DNA of 64,000 bases from NCBI GenBank assembly GCA_963803125.1, contig CAWDLR010000003.1, positions 1,178,001 through 1,242,000 on the forward strand, written 5' to 3'. Position 1 is the stretch's first letter. Each line of letters starts with the position of its first letter. The notes under the pieces were generated by a model, which was given only the letters and a program-made list of their open reading frames with translations, was not told where the DNA came from and did not search any database. This document shows positions 7,304-17,626 of the stretch, piece by piece. The stretch is from G963675935 sp963803125. Lineage in GTDB: Bacteria > Planctomycetota > Planctomycetia > Pirellulales > Thermoguttaceae. The position numbers were made by a program, and so were the translations under genes.

Positions 7304-8545
7304 TTACTTCTGCTTCGTTGGCGGCGGCTGGGGGTCGGGCGGCCGGGGCAGCGCCGGGCCGGGCGGGACCAGCGGCGGCATATCGGCCAACTGCCTGGCG
7401 ATCTCGGGTGGAACTTCGCCGCCGGACTCCGTGAGCAATTTGGCCGCCAAACGATCGCGCGGCGCTAGTTTCACCGCGGCAAGCAACTCAATTCTCGCCT
7501 CCTGGGGATGGCCCATCATCAGGTAATGGAAGCCGAGCAAGAAGCACCCTTCCGCCGATTTCGGCCGCGAGTAGACGTACTGCTCCAACTTGCGCAACTG
7601 ATTCGTATACGGCTCGACGTTGCCATAGAGGCCGTAAATCGTGTTCCAGTCGGGCAGCTTGCCGAGCGACGTGACCGCGTGCGATTCGATGGCGGCCCCG
7701 CGGTACTCGCCCAGGGCGAACAGGCCGAGCGAGTAGAGCAGGTGCGTCTCGGGGCTCCGCGGCTCGTCGACGGTGGCGTGAGCGGCGAAGTAGGTCGCCT
7801 TGCGATAGTCGCCGCGTGAGAACTCGGTCTTTGCCCGGGCGTGGAAATCGAAGGGATCATCGCTGCCGGTGTCGCCCTCGGCCGAGGAGATGCTCGGACC
7901 CGGAACCGGAGGTCCGACGAGTTGGCCCGGCGCGATCGGCTCACCCTCGGCGATTGCCGTGGGGGCGTTGTCGACAGGCTTGTAGGCCGGGGATGCGGCG
8001 GCTTCGTCGGCCGCACCGGCATAGGCCAAATAGGCATCGCCGGCATAGGGAACGCCGCAACAGCAGTTGTAACAGTAGATTGGCCACCAAGCATACTCGA
8101 ACCAGGGCCACCAATCTCCCCAACCCCATCCCCATCCGCCGTTCCAGTAGGGGTGAGGCCAGGGGTGCGGACCGGGATGCGGTCCCGGGTGTGGGCCGGG
8201 GTGGCCAGCGTAGCCGGAATGTCCCGCGTAGCCTGACCTTCCCGCCGCGTTGCCGCCGATGCCAGCCGAGCCGGCGAAGGAGTGCATTCCCCCCATGTCG
8301 CCCGAGTAATGGCCGCCGTATCCACCCATGCCATAACCTGCGTGGCCGCCGAATCCGCCCATGCCATAGCCGCCATGCCCGCCGCCGAAACCGCCGCCGC
8401 CATGTCCTCCTCCACCGGCACCGCCGCCACCTCCACCGCCGCCGTGCGCGACGACAATGGGGATGCAGCAGCACACGGCGAGTGCGGCAATGATAAGAGT
8501 CAGCAATGCAAAGCGGAAGGAACTGGCAGCCACGACGGACTCCAT
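7304..8545 (-). CDS. Secreted Gly/His/Trp-rich protein with C-terminal TPR-like region, unknown function
   Basis: 413 residues when started at the ATG at 8545, which places a hydrophobic signal-like segment at residues 9-33. Then come a Gly-rich stretch (about 35-75, with GGYGMGGFGGH-type repeats), a Pro-Gly-His repeat (HPGPHPGPHP, about 115-132) and a Trp/Tyr/Cys-rich block (about 134-163, ending CYNCCCG). The C-terminal half (about 225-395) is alpha-helical with TPR-like repeats (EFSRGDYRKATYFAAHA; CFLLGFHYLMMGHPQEARIELL) and ends in a Pro-rich tail. Such planctomycete proteins are probably exported; the aromatic/Cys block could bind metal or cell wall. The open frame extends upstream to 8764, but that extension lacks a signal sequence. 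It converges with the methyltransferase gene. Confidence 0.8.
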   Translation of the reverse strand: MESVVAASSFRFALLTLIIAALAVCCCIPIVVAHGGGGGGGGAGGGGHGGGGFGGGHGGYGMGGFGGHAGYGMGGYGGHYSGDMGGMHSFAGSAGIGGNAAGRSGYAGHSGYAGHPGPHPGPHPGPHPWPHPYWNGGWGWGWGDWWPWFEYAWWPIYCYNCCCGVPYAGDAYLAYAGAADEAAASPAYKPVDNAPTAIAEGEPIAPGQLVGPPVPGPSISSAEGDTGSDDPFDFHARAKTEFSRGDYRKATYFAAHATVDEPRSPETHLLYSLGLFALGEYRGAAIESHAVTSLGKLPDWNTIYGLYGNVEPYTNQLRKLEQYVYSRPKSAEGCFLLGFHYLMMGHPQEARIELLAAVKLAPRDRLAAKLLTESGGEVPPEIARQLADMPPLVPPGPALPRPPDPQPPPTKQK

Positions 8546-9027
8546 TTCTGGTGGGATGTCAGCCGAAAGGGCGCCCGAGCGCATCGGGAGGGTCAGGTGC
8601 GCGTGCGAGCGGAGGCGAGCGGCGAGCGGCCGCTGCCCAGCGTCCCTTTTTGTTTCTGCAAAACCCGTCACCGTTGCAACTATACCACACGCTTCGCCCC
8701 GATGATGCGATTTTGCCGCATACTTTCCGCACAATCGCTTTGGGCCGCGGTTGAGCGACGGCATCCGGTCTGCTTCTTGGCGGCATTGGCAGCGGGACGA
8801 GTGGCGATCGTTGACCGGTCCTCCTCTTGGCTCGACGATGGCGTGATCTCTGGTTTTGCCTTAGAATGGCGTTCGTAACCGTTCACGGGGCGCCGCTCGT
8901 GTGCCGCAGGCGTCGCGGGCATTGTCGCCTTTCGCTCCGCGAAAGCAGCGGCACTTTCGCGGAGCGAAAGACGACTTTATCGGCCCGTCAACGGTTACAC
9001 GGCGTTCAGAGAGGCGGTAGGTCATCA
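8546..9027. other. Intergenic region between divergent genes, mostly repeat
   Basis: About 480 bases separate the divergently transcribed Gly-rich protein gene and the YdjM-like gene. The right half is occupied by the nested palindrome at 8875-8998. The left half (8546-8870) should contain the promoter for the minus-strand gene, but I see no clear -35/-10 pair. Confidence 0.5.
8875..8998. repeat. Nested palindromic element (CGTAACCGTT outer, TTTCGCTCCGCGAAAG inner)
   Basis: Outer arms GTAACCGTTCACGGGG (8875-8890) and GCCCGTCAACGGTTAC (8983-8998) match as an inverted repeat with two mismatches. Inside, a 22-base inverted repeat (8924-8945 and 8954-8975, one mismatch, 8-base loop) is built on CTTTCGCTCCGCGAAAG. 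Different sequence families from the 7010 element but the same two-level design. Confidence 0.85.
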
Positions 9028-9579
9028 ATGGCAACGATCTACACACACGCAGTCGTCGGACTGGGGCTGGGCCGATTGTACGCCGCGCGGCCGATGCCCT
9101 GGGCGTATTGGGGATTGACCGCGCTGTTGCCGATTGTTCCTGACCTGGACGTTTTCTCGGAATACGCTTACGGCAGTTCGCTCGGCCATCGAGGGATTTC
9201 ACACTCGCTGCTGTTTGCCCTGTTGTTGAGCGTTGTCGTGACGGCCGTGACGTTCCGGTGGTTTCGCACGAAGTGGTGGTCGCTGCTGATCCTGTTTTTT
9301 GCGATCATCGCGTCGCACGGTCTGCTGGACGCAATGACTCGCGGCGGCGAGAACATTCCGTTCTTCTGGCCGTTTGGCGGCCGTTACGGCAACTGGGGCC
9401 CGCTCATCGTCTCCGACATTGCCTTCGATCTGCCCGACCCGACGCGCAGCCGCGCGATACGAGCGGAACTGTTGTGGGTGTGGCTGCCGATGGCGGTGGC
9501 GGTTGCCGTGGCAATGCTCTGCCGTCATTGGACGCGGAGGAGAACGGGCAAGAGAGGGAACTGCCCGCAGCATGTTTAG
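9028..9579 (+). CDS. YdjM-family membrane-bound metal-dependent hydrolase (DUF457)
   Basis: 183 residues from the ATG at 9028 (GAGG-type ribosome site about 10 bases upstream). Family signs are ATIYTHAVVG at the start, a PDLDVFS acidic motif at about residue 37, and HRGISHSLLFA (about 52-62) with paired His residues, followed by SHGLLDAMTRGG. These His/Asp residues form the presumed metal site of the YdjM/DUF457 group. Four hydrophobic helices place it in the inner membrane. E. coli YdjM is LexA-regulated; no LexA site is evident here. Physiological substrate unknown. Confidence 0.85.
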   Translation: MATIYTHAVVGLGLGRLYAARPMPWAYWGLTALLPIVPDLDVFSEYAYGSSLGHRGISHSLLFALLLSVVVTAVTFRWFRTKWWSLLILFFAIIASHGLLDAMTRGGENIPFFWPFGGRYGNWGPLIVSDIAFDLPDPTRSRAIRAELLWVWLPMAVAVAVAMLCRHWTRRRTGKRGNCPQHV

Positions 9580-9765
9580 AAAAGACTCGCGACCCCGTTC
9601 AAGGACCCTCGGGAGGCGTCACCTCCGTCATGGGCGGTGCTGGCGTTGGTACAGCCGTAGAGGGCGTAGTGGTAATCCTCGACAACATGGTGCATTGCCA
9701 CAGCTACTTCGTCCAGGGGGTACTTCTTTATTACGACTTTCCCCTATAATAGCCGGGGTGGATTC
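9580..9765 (+). promoter_or_regulatory. Intergenic region with a possible -10 box for the ankyrin-like lipoprotein gene
   Basis: TATAAT at 9745-9750 lies 15 bases before the ATG at 9766; the -35 region (TACTTC near 9721) is weak. The rest of the 186 bases shows nothing recognisable. Confidence 0.35.
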
Positions 9766-10789
9766 ATGGATCATTTTCGCGTGCTAATTGGCATTTTGCT
9801 GGCGGACTTCATGCTCTTGGGCTGTCTTGCCGGCTGCGGAAAAGCGGTAAAACAGCTTGCCCAAGCGCTAACAGACCAGCGAGCCAAGGGACCGCCGCAT
9901 GAGCGGCTCGGATGGAAGGCTGAAGACTTCTTCAGCGACAAGGGCGTCATCGCGCTTTGCAAAGCAATCGAGAGACGGGACATCCCGGAGATCGAACGGC
10001 TAGTAAAGTCAGGCGTGAACATCAACGCCAGAGGCCGGGGAAATATGACGCCTTTGCTCTGGGCTTTTCCGATGGGTGAAAAAACCTTCGGAAGAATGCT
10101 TGAACTCGGCGCCGACCCGAACGTGAAGCTGACGGAAAACTACTTGCTTCTGAGAAGCAAATCGGTAGTGTTCGCTTCGGTCGAGCTTACTGATGGGTTG
10201 ATGCACTACGAGTACTTCCGGGATGTACCCATGGAGGGCTATCTGAAGCTCGTGTTGGATCACGGCGGAGATCCGAATGCGGAAGATATGGATAAAGGAA
10301 CGCCACTTTTCTGGATCAGGCATCGCTCATCAACCGTGAGAAAGGGGATGATCGGCCTGTTGGTTGCCGCTGGTGCCGACATTAATCATCGCAATTGGCG
10401 CGGCGACACGGCTCTGCTTGACGCTGTGGGGCGGTTGGGGGTGGGCCATGCTTTGACATTGCTGGAAGCCGGGGCCGATTATCGAATGGTGGACAACGAT
10501 GGGTGGGACTTTGTCATCCGCCTGCAACGGGAAAGGGACGTCATCGAGAGCGACCTTCGCGAACGCCCGGACAGTGCAATTTTGAGCAAGGGTCAGCTTC
10601 CCCTCATGCGACCTGTGTTTGAGCGGCTGAGCAAAAGAGGGGGTGAATTGGGAGGCTGCTCGGGCCGCCCTGAATCCGCCGGAAAAAATGGTGGACCTTA
10701 GACACCTCCCCGCTGACTACAAGCACCGTCCCTGGCTCCCGCAACGTCCCACGCTCAAGAAACCCGACGAAAAAGTCAAAAAGAAGTAG
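9766..10789 (+). pseudogene. Ankyrin-repeat-like lipoprotein, copy 1, frameshifted near its 3' end
   Basis: A signal peptide with lipobox (LAGC, Cys about residue 24) is followed by helical pairs typical of ankyrin repeats (ALCKAIERRDIPEIERLVKSG; LLVAAGADINHRNWRGDTALLDAV; LTLLEAGADYRMVDNDG). The continuous frame stops at 10701 after about 311 residues. Comparison with the tandem paralogue downstream shows that its true C-terminus lies in the next frame: one extra A in the AAAA run at 10633-10636 shifts the reading. After correction the protein continues ...KEGVNWEAARAA... and ...LPADYKHRPWLPQRPTLKKP... to a stop at 10787-10789. This could be a recent inactivating indel, a slippage site or an assembly error. 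Probable exported protein-interaction domain; partners unknown. Confidence 0.8.
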
Positions 10790-10822
10790 CGCCGCGGCAA
10801 GACGTTGCCGAACGAGCATGAA

Positions 10823-11995
10823 ATGAATGACAGGACACCTGCATGGACCATTCTCGCGCTAATTGGTGTTTCGTTGGCTGCCTTCACGCTCTTGGGTTGT
10901 CTGGGTGGCTGCGGGAAGGTGGCAAAGCAACTTGCTCAATCGCTGGCGGACCAGCGAGCCAAGCGACCGCCCCATGAGCGGCTCGGATGGAAGGCGGAAG
11001 ACTTCTTCAGCGACAACGGCGTCATCTCGCTTTGCAAAGCGATCGAGAAAAGAGACCTCGTTGAAATCCAACGGCTTGTGAAGTCGGGCGTTAGCGTCAA
11101 TGCCAAGGGTAGGGGGAATATGACGCCGTTGCTCTGGGCGTTTCCGATGGGTGAGGCAGTGTTCGGAAAAATGCTTGCCCTTGGTGCCGATCCAAATGTC
11201 AGACTAACAGGCAGGGCCTTATTGGGGGCGCTCGACATTGGTAAGTCGGTGATGTCGGCGTCGGTTGAGTTGGGCGACGGACCAATCTACCACCAGATGT
11301 TCTATGATGTCGGCATGGATAATTACCTCAAACTGCTCTTGAATCACGGGGGAAACCCCAACCTGGAGGATCTGGACGGCGATACGCCGATATTCTTTCC
11401 CAGAAACTTTCGACGTGGGGGTGTTAACGTTCGGCTTCTCCTTGATAATGGTGCCGACATCAACCATCGGAATCGCCAGGGAAAAACGCCTCTTGTGAGT
11501 GCCGCGGGGTGGTACGAGCATATGCTAACGCTGCTCAAAGCTGGGGCTGACTACCGGATTGCGGACGACAATGGTTTTGACCTGATTATTCAGCTCGAGT
11601 GGCTCAGGGTGCCGACCCGACCGGGCGGGCCAGCGCAATCGAGCATAGACGAAGAGGCAATCCGGGCGAAGCCCGTATTTGAATGGTTAACCGATGAGGG
11701 CGTCAATTGGCAGGCCGCTCGCGCAGCATGGGAATCTCGGGAGACGATGAAAAATCTCAAGAACCTCCCCGCTGACTACAAGCACCGTCCTTGGCTCCCG
11801 CAACGTCCCACGCTCAAAAAACCCGAGGCGAAACGGAAACGGGGTCGGGAGTCGTTGATTTTCCCGGCGAAGGCTCAGCCGCCTGCCGCTGCCAGGGCCC
11901 CGCTGGGCAGATTCGGGCAACTCGATCGGCACAAAAGTAGAGGCGAGATAGAGTCGTCCCGCGGTTGTGCTATTGGTGGAAATCAGCGGCGATAA
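10823..11995 (+). CDS. Ankyrin-repeat-like lipoprotein, copy 2 (tandem paralogue)
   Basis: 390 residues from the ATG at 10823. Very similar to the preceding gene throughout: lipobox LGGC, then QRAKRPPHERLGWKAEDFFSD and ankyrin-type repeats (LCKAIEKRDLVEIQRLVKSG; LLDNGADINHRNRQGKTPLVSAA; LTLLKAGADYRIADDNG). Up to KHRPWLPQRPTLKKP it matches the corrected end of copy 1, where that copy stops with DEKVKKK. Here the frame instead runs on for about 55 more residues (KRGRESLIFPAKAQPP...) of low-complexity, noncoding-looking sequence, suggesting the original stop has been lost. The pair evidently arose by tandem duplication, probably of surface lipoproteins of unknown role. Confidence 0.85.
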   Translation: MNDRTPAWTILALIGVSLAAFTLLGCLGGCGKVAKQLAQSLADQRAKRPPHERLGWKAEDFFSDNGVISLCKAIEKRDLVEIQRLVKSGVSVNAKGRGNMTPLLWAFPMGEAVFGKMLALGADPNVRLTGRALLGALDIGKSVMSASVELGDGPIYHQMFYDVGMDNYLKLLLNHGGNPNLEDLDGDTPIFFPRNFRRGGVNVRLLLDNGADINHRNRQGKTPLVSAAGWYEHMLTLLKAGADYRIADDNGFDLIIQLEWLRVPTRPGGPAQSSIDEEAIRAKPVFEWLTDEGVNWQAARAAWESRETMKNLKNLPADYKHRPWLPQRPTLKKPEAKRKRGRESLIFPAKAQPPAAARAPLGRFGQLDRHKSRGEIESSRGCAIGGNQRR

Positions 11996-12143
11996 GCGTT
12001 TCTGCTGAGCGTCAGCGACCGACCGGAAACGCTGATTCCCACTGATTTCCGCTGACGTTAAGGCGGTCAAGAAGAAGATCAGCCCATCAAGGGACAACGG
12101 GATCGACAACAAACGGCGAGGACGGGAGGCTGTTGCGGGATCG

Positions 12144-12437
12144 TCACAAGACGACGGTTTCCGGCTGCGGCCGTTGGACCGGCTTGCCGGTGGCCCAATC
12201 GTAGAGGAGGTCTGGGCAAATGTCGGCGCCGTTCGGCCAGACGATCGTGCCCAGTTCGGAATCAACGGCGACCTGGCGGAAATACTCCGGGGCTTCGAGC
12301 GGCTTGAAGACGCCACCGCGGCCGACGATGCGGTTGGCAAGATTTACGACGCCGCAAACGCCATCGGAGAATGTTAGCTCGACGCAGTAGCCGTCGAGGA
12401 CTCGCACGTCAGTAACTGTCGCACATGGCTGTGTCAC
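12144..12437 (-). CDS. DUF2442 domain protein
   Basis: 97 residues from a GTG at 12437, chosen because GGAGGGAGGT sits a few bases upstream on the minus strand. The sequence VTDVRVLDGYCVELTFSDG, a GVFKPLEAPEYFRQVAVDSELGTI segment and VWPNGADICPDLLY are the full DUF2442 signature. It lies 14 bases downstream of a DUF4160 gene. The two families are frequent neighbours in bacterial genomes and have been suspected to form a toxin-antitoxin-like unit, but this is not proven. Here it would be the second gene of that pair. Confidence 0.88.
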   Translation of the reverse strand: MTQPCATVTDVRVLDGYCVELTFSDGVCGVVNLANRIVGRGGVFKPLEAPEYFRQVAVDSELGTIVWPNGADICPDLLYDWATGKPVQRPQPETVVL

Positions 12438-12451
12438 GTCACACCTCCCTC

Positions 12452-12709
12452 CTACAGCGGTTCGATCCTCGGCGGCGCTTGCCCGGCTTCCCGGCGGCCC
12501 CAAGCCTCCAGCAATTCGGCCTGATGGAGGGCGGCCCACTCCATGACGAGCGCCAACGCCCGGGGCGGCAAACGTCCCTTGAGAATTCCGAGCGGGTCGA
12601 TGCGGAACTCCGCTTTCTCCGAGCCGTAGATTGCGTGGAAATGCGGCGGCGCGTGATCGTCGTAGTACATGGCAATCACGATTCCAAAAAATCGGCTGAG
12701 CTCCGGCAT
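12452..12709 (-). CDS. DUF4160 domain protein
   Basis: 85 residues. MPELSRFFGIVIAMYYDDHAPPHFHAIYG matches the DUF4160 consensus (hydrophobic strand, then HxxPHFHA), followed by KAEFRIDPLGILKGRLPPRALALVMEWAALHQAELLEAW. It is the first gene of a two-gene unit with the DUF2442 gene. The conserved His-rich HAPPHFHA patch could be catalytic or metal-binding, but function is unknown. Confidence 0.88.
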   Translation of the reverse strand: MPELSRFFGIVIAMYYDDHAPPHFHAIYGSEKAEFRIDPLGILKGRLPPRALALVMEWAALHQAELLEAWGRREAGQAPPRIEPL

Positions 12710-12793
12710 CGGCCCATTCCCTCGAGGTGAATCAATTATACATTCTGAGGGCCGTTAGACGCCATTTGAGGGCGAGCGCGATCCAAGAAAAAG

Positions 12794-12837
12794 CTCGGCC
12801 CGGCGGGAGTGAGAATCCCTGCCGGGCCGTGGTTTGT
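12794..12837 (-). terminator. Rho-independent terminator downstream of 16S rRNA
   Basis: A GC-rich hairpin (CGGCCCGGCAGGGA paired with TCCCGCCGGGCCG, loop of about 6) is followed on the minus strand by a T-rich tract (TTTTTCTT). It also has T-rich sequence on the other side and may act for both strands. Confidence 0.75.
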
Positions 12838-12881
12838 TTTGATTTGGCGTGACGACCTCAATCGATTCGCCGGCGATTTTG

Positions 12882-12932
12882 TCCGGGAGCTGTTAGCTCC
12901 CGGCTATTGCCGACGAATCCTCAGTTGAAGAA
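12882..12932 (-). promoter_or_regulatory. 16S rRNA trailer: small palindrome and processing-stem half
   Basis: CCGGGAGCT/AGCTCCCGG forms a hairpin near 12885-12905. GAATCCTCAGTTGAAGAA (12915-12932, plus strand) matches the complement of the 16S leader sequence at 14633-14653, so leader and trailer transcripts can pair to form an RNase III-type processing stem. Confidence 0.5.
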
Positions 12933-12981
12933 CCGGCTCCACAGTTTTCACAACGGACGTCACCATCCGCTGTGAGGAAAA

Positions 12982-14519
<1,538 letters not shown>

Positions 14520-14678
14520 TTTATGCTTACCGCAGCAGCTTTCGACTGCCGCGGGTGGCTAACCTTGTGAAAGGCTCTACCTGATTGCCGCCGCACCGGT
14601 CAGTGCGACGGACTTTCGATCTCTTCTACCAGTCTTCAACCGGCTGAAGATTCAGAATTGAGGTTGTCACAACCAAAT

Positions 14679-14690
14679 TGTCAAAGAACA
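14679..14690 (-). promoter_or_regulatory. boxA-like antitermination site in the 16S leader
   Basis: TGTTCTTTGACA on the minus strand closely resembles the boxA consensus (TGCTCTTTAACA) that binds NusB/S10. It lies about 160 bases upstream of mature 16S. Confidence 0.65.
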
Positions 14691-14743
14691 AACCTGCTTC
14701 GGCCTTTACCACCGCGTGGCAGCAGCTAGGGCCGAGTCTTATA

Positions 14744-14771
14744 ATTCTACTGATTCTCGGCCGTGCGTCAA
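14744..14771 (-). promoter_or_regulatory. Probable sigma-70-type promoter of the 16S gene
   Basis: On the minus strand, TTGACG (14771-14766), a 16-base spacer and TAGAAT (14749-14744) precede boxA by about 50 bases. The correct order promoter-boxA-leader-16S supports it. Confidence 0.65.
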
Positions 14772-14855
14772 CGCCCGCTGCAAGAATAATCGTTCGCCAA
14801 GGGAGAAATCGTCGCAACATCATGCAATTACAAAGGTTGCGACATCGCGTTTTCC

Positions 14856-17531
14856 TCACAGTGGATCGAATAACCATGCCGGCAGGTCGGTGCCGCGGAG
14901 CGCTTTGGTGATTTCTTTGATCTCCGCGACCGTGAATTTGCCGTCTTTTAGCGCTTTCGCCCCGGCGATCAGTTCGGAATCGGCCGGAATGTAGGGAATT
15001 CGCCGATTCGATTCGAAGGGGTCGTCCCTCAGGGCGTCCAACACGCGCTTCCGCAGGGCGGCGAAATCGGGCGGATTGCCGCCGATGCCGGCCGGATGAT
15101 TGATGGCGGCGGTCAGCTTTTGCTCGACCTGCTCGGCGGTGCGAATCACCCGCGGCGGCTTGGCCGTACCCAAATAGCCCAACAAGCGGAAGTGGGCCGA
15201 TTTCATCACCCGTTTCGCTTGCCGCACCTGCTCGCGGAGGTTTATCGCCTTCTGTAGCGCAACGGCGTCGGCGAACGTCCCCGCGCCGCTCAGTTCGACC
15301 GCCATCTGCTCGCCGACGGCGACGGGAGCGGGAAGGCTGATCGTCGTGGTGCGGCTCTTGCCGTCCCATGCCCAACCGGGACCGCAGCCGTCGATCGCCG
15401 TTTCACGCAGTTCTTCATTGCCAACGATCACTGCCTTCGGTTTCAACAGGCCGTGAACGCGGATCGCATAACGGCGATTTGCAATCTGTCCGCGGAACGT
15501 GCCCGAGGCGGGGCCGATCGTCAGCGTGTAGCGGTCGGAGTTCGCAGTCGGCGCGAAACGGAAGGGAGTGATTGCGGAAGCGCCGTTGCGGTAGTCGAGC
15601 GAGGTTCCGTCGTCCTCATAGAGTGAGAACGTAGCGGGGCGGCGGCCGGCGTAGACGTCCAACGTCAGCGGATCGACCGACGATTGATCGGAGTACTCCA
15701 TTCTCGGACCCGTCGGCACGATCGAGCCCGCGCGGACGAACAGCGGCATGCGGGAAAGCGGGCACTCGTGCACGATCTTCCGCCCTCCTTCGTAGATGTC
15801 GCCGGTGAAGTAGTCGATCCAATCATCGCCGGCAGGCAGGAAGACCTCGGTTTTGACGGGCTTGCCGTTGCCGGGCTTCGTCACTGGGGCGACGAGCAAC
15901 TCGCGGCCGAACATGTACTGCTGATCGCTGCTATACGCCGCTTCCTGCTGCGGATAATCGAGATACATACCGCGGATCAGCGGCAGTCCGCTGTCGTGGG
16001 CCACGCGCGAATAGGAATAGATGTAAGGGAGCAGGGCGTAGCGCAGGCCGACGAAGCGGCGATAGGTCTCCTCGCCCGCCTGGCCATATTCCCAGGGCAT
16101 TCGCAGTCCCCAGATGCCGTGGAACCAGATCAACGGACTCAGGGCGTTGAATTGGATCCAGCGTTGGTAGAGTTCGGGCGGCAGGTCGAAGACGTGCACG
16201 CCGCAGCAGAGGTTGTTCATGTAGGGCATGAGTTGGTTGCCGCCGCGGATAGTCGCCGGGATAATCAGCGGCAGCGATTCCCAGTGGCCGATCAGATCAC
16301 CGGTAAAATAGACTCCGTAGCGGTGCGAGCCGACGGCCGTGCCGAGCCGGCAAAACGCGGTCGTGCGGCGGCCGGTAATCCGCTCACTGGCGGTGTATTC
16401 GAGATGGCGGGTCCAGAGATACGGATCGAGCCCCTTCATCGACGTCCCGGCGCAGCCGTCCTGCCACCAGAAGGCCAGGCCCATGTCGAGGGCGGGTTTG
16501 TGGAGAAAATCGATGAACAGGCCGGCGTATTTCTTGTCGGCGATATCGTGCCCAATCTCCGTGACGTTCGCGGGGAGGCCCATCGTCTTGCGGATCGTCT
16601 CGAAGTTGGAATCGCTTTCGCGGGTGAGCGGGGCGTAGTGTTCGTTGACGGTCACTTTGACGCCGCGGTTCTTCATCCACGCGAAGAACCCTTTTGGATC
16701 GGGCATCTGCTCGTAGTCCCAATCGTAGCCCGACCAGGTGACCTTGGTGGTCGACCAGGAATCGAGCACCAGCACGTCCAATGGGAGGCCCTCTTCGCGG
16801 AACTGATCGACGATCATCTTCCACTGATCGGCCGAGTAGCCTGCCCGCGAGCCGAACCATGCGCCAAACACGTAGCGCGGCAACATGGGAATCGGGCCAA
16901 TCAGCTTCGCCAGCGATCGCAGCCCGCCGGCAAAATCGTTGCCATAAACGAGGAAGTACCAATCCTGGCTGTCATCCTCGGGCCGAGGCTTGACCCAGTC
17001 GCTGGTTTTGTCGAACAGGGCGGTGCGGCTGTCATCGAGATAATAGTAACCGTTGCGGCTCAGCGGGCCGGGATCGGTCACCGGGGCCGTGATATTGTCC
17101 ATGCTCAACGGAACGCCGCCGAGATTGCGGTCGTCCTTGTCGCCCGGCCGCCAGGAGTGCTCGCCGGCGTTGTCGTCCCAGCGGATTCGTAGGTTGTCGC
17201 GCGAAAACGGACCGGAGTTCAGCTTGTAGGAGACCGTTACTTTTTGGGTGGAGACGTTCAGCCAGCCGTCTTTCTCGTCAGTTGCGGCAGCGATGCCGGC
17301 AAAACTGCCGCGGCCGACGACCGCCACGCTCGCTTCGTCGGTGAAATGGGCCTTGGGCGAGTATTCCATCCGCACCAACTCGGGCGACAACGCCTGAAAA
17401 CGGACGTTGCCGCTGACAACCGACTGCGAGTCAGCGGCGAAGGATTGGGCTGGCGCGAGGATCGTGGCGATTGGGACGGCAACGGCGACAAGAAGAGTCC
17501 AGCGGCGGCGCAGAGTCGAACGGCAAAGCAT
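14856..17531 (-). CDS. Glycoside hydrolase family 31 (alpha-glucosidase/alpha-xylosidase type), secreted
   Basis: 891 residues from the ATG at 17531, preceded by AGGAG. A basic signal peptide (about 1-33, ending SFAA) is followed by the beta-sandwich N-domain and the GH31 barrel (about 215-560). The catalytic nucleophile is D358 in LAFWWQDGCAG and the acid/base is D412 in GSHRYGVYFTGDLIGHWESL. After the C-terminal beta domains (to about 770), an extra helical segment of roughly 120 residues (ending LRGTDLPAWLFDPL) has no family I recognise. GH31 enzymes release alpha-linked glucose or xylose from oligosaccharides; the exact specificity cannot be read here. Transcribed convergently away from the 16S promoter region. 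Confidence 0.93.
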   Translation of the reverse strand: MLCRSTLRRRWTLLVAVAVPIATILAPAQSFAADSQSVVSGNVRFQALSPELVRMEYSPKAHFTDEASVAVVGRGSFAGIAAATDEKDGWLNVSTQKVTVSYKLNSGPFSRDNLRIRWDDNAGEHSWRPGDKDDRNLGGVPLSMDNITAPVTDPGPLSRNGYYYLDDSRTALFDKTSDWVKPRPEDDSQDWYFLVYGNDFAGGLRSLAKLIGPIPMLPRYVFGAWFGSRAGYSADQWKMIVDQFREEGLPLDVLVLDSWSTTKVTWSGYDWDYEQMPDPKGFFAWMKNRGVKVTVNEHYAPLTRESDSNFETIRKTMGLPANVTEIGHDIADKKYAGLFIDFLHKPALDMGLAFWWQDGCAGTSMKGLDPYLWTRHLEYTASERITGRRTTAFCRLGTAVGSHRYGVYFTGDLIGHWESLPLIIPATIRGGNQLMPYMNNLCCGVHVFDLPPELYQRWIQFNALSPLIWFHGIWGLRMPWEYGQAGEETYRRFVGLRYALLPYIYSYSRVAHDSGLPLIRGMYLDYPQQEAAYSSDQQYMFGRELLVAPVTKPGNGKPVKTEVFLPAGDDWIDYFTGDIYEGGRKIVHECPLSRMPLFVRAGSIVPTGPRMEYSDQSSVDPLTLDVYAGRRPATFSLYEDDGTSLDYRNGASAITPFRFAPTANSDRYTLTIGPASGTFRGQIANRRYAIRVHGLLKPKAVIVGNEELRETAIDGCGPGWAWDGKSRTTTISLPAPVAVGEQMAVELSGAGTFADAVALQKAINLREQVRQAKRVMKSAHFRLLGYLGTAKPPRVIRTAEQVEQKLTAAINHPAGIGGNPPDFAALRKRVLDALRDDPFESNRRIPYIPADSELIAGAKALKDGKFTVAEIKEITKALRGTDLPAWLFDPL

Positions 17532-17598
17532 GGCCGGCTCCTTCTGATTTGAGGCAGGGTTTGAGGCGAGAGCGCGCGAATCGCGGCGCACCGGCCAC

Positions 17599-17626
17599 AG
17601 TGTATCATGACTATCTGGCGAAGCAA
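17599..17626 (-). promoter_or_regulatory. Probable promoter of the GH31 gene
   Basis: Minus strand: TTGCTT (17626-17621), 16-base spacer, TACACT (17604-17599), about 70 bases upstream of the start codon. Confidence 0.5.

Noticed and set aside
15684..17192. Long plus-strand frame opposite the GH31 gene
   Set aside because: Antisense of a clear GH31 enzyme; no motif of its own.
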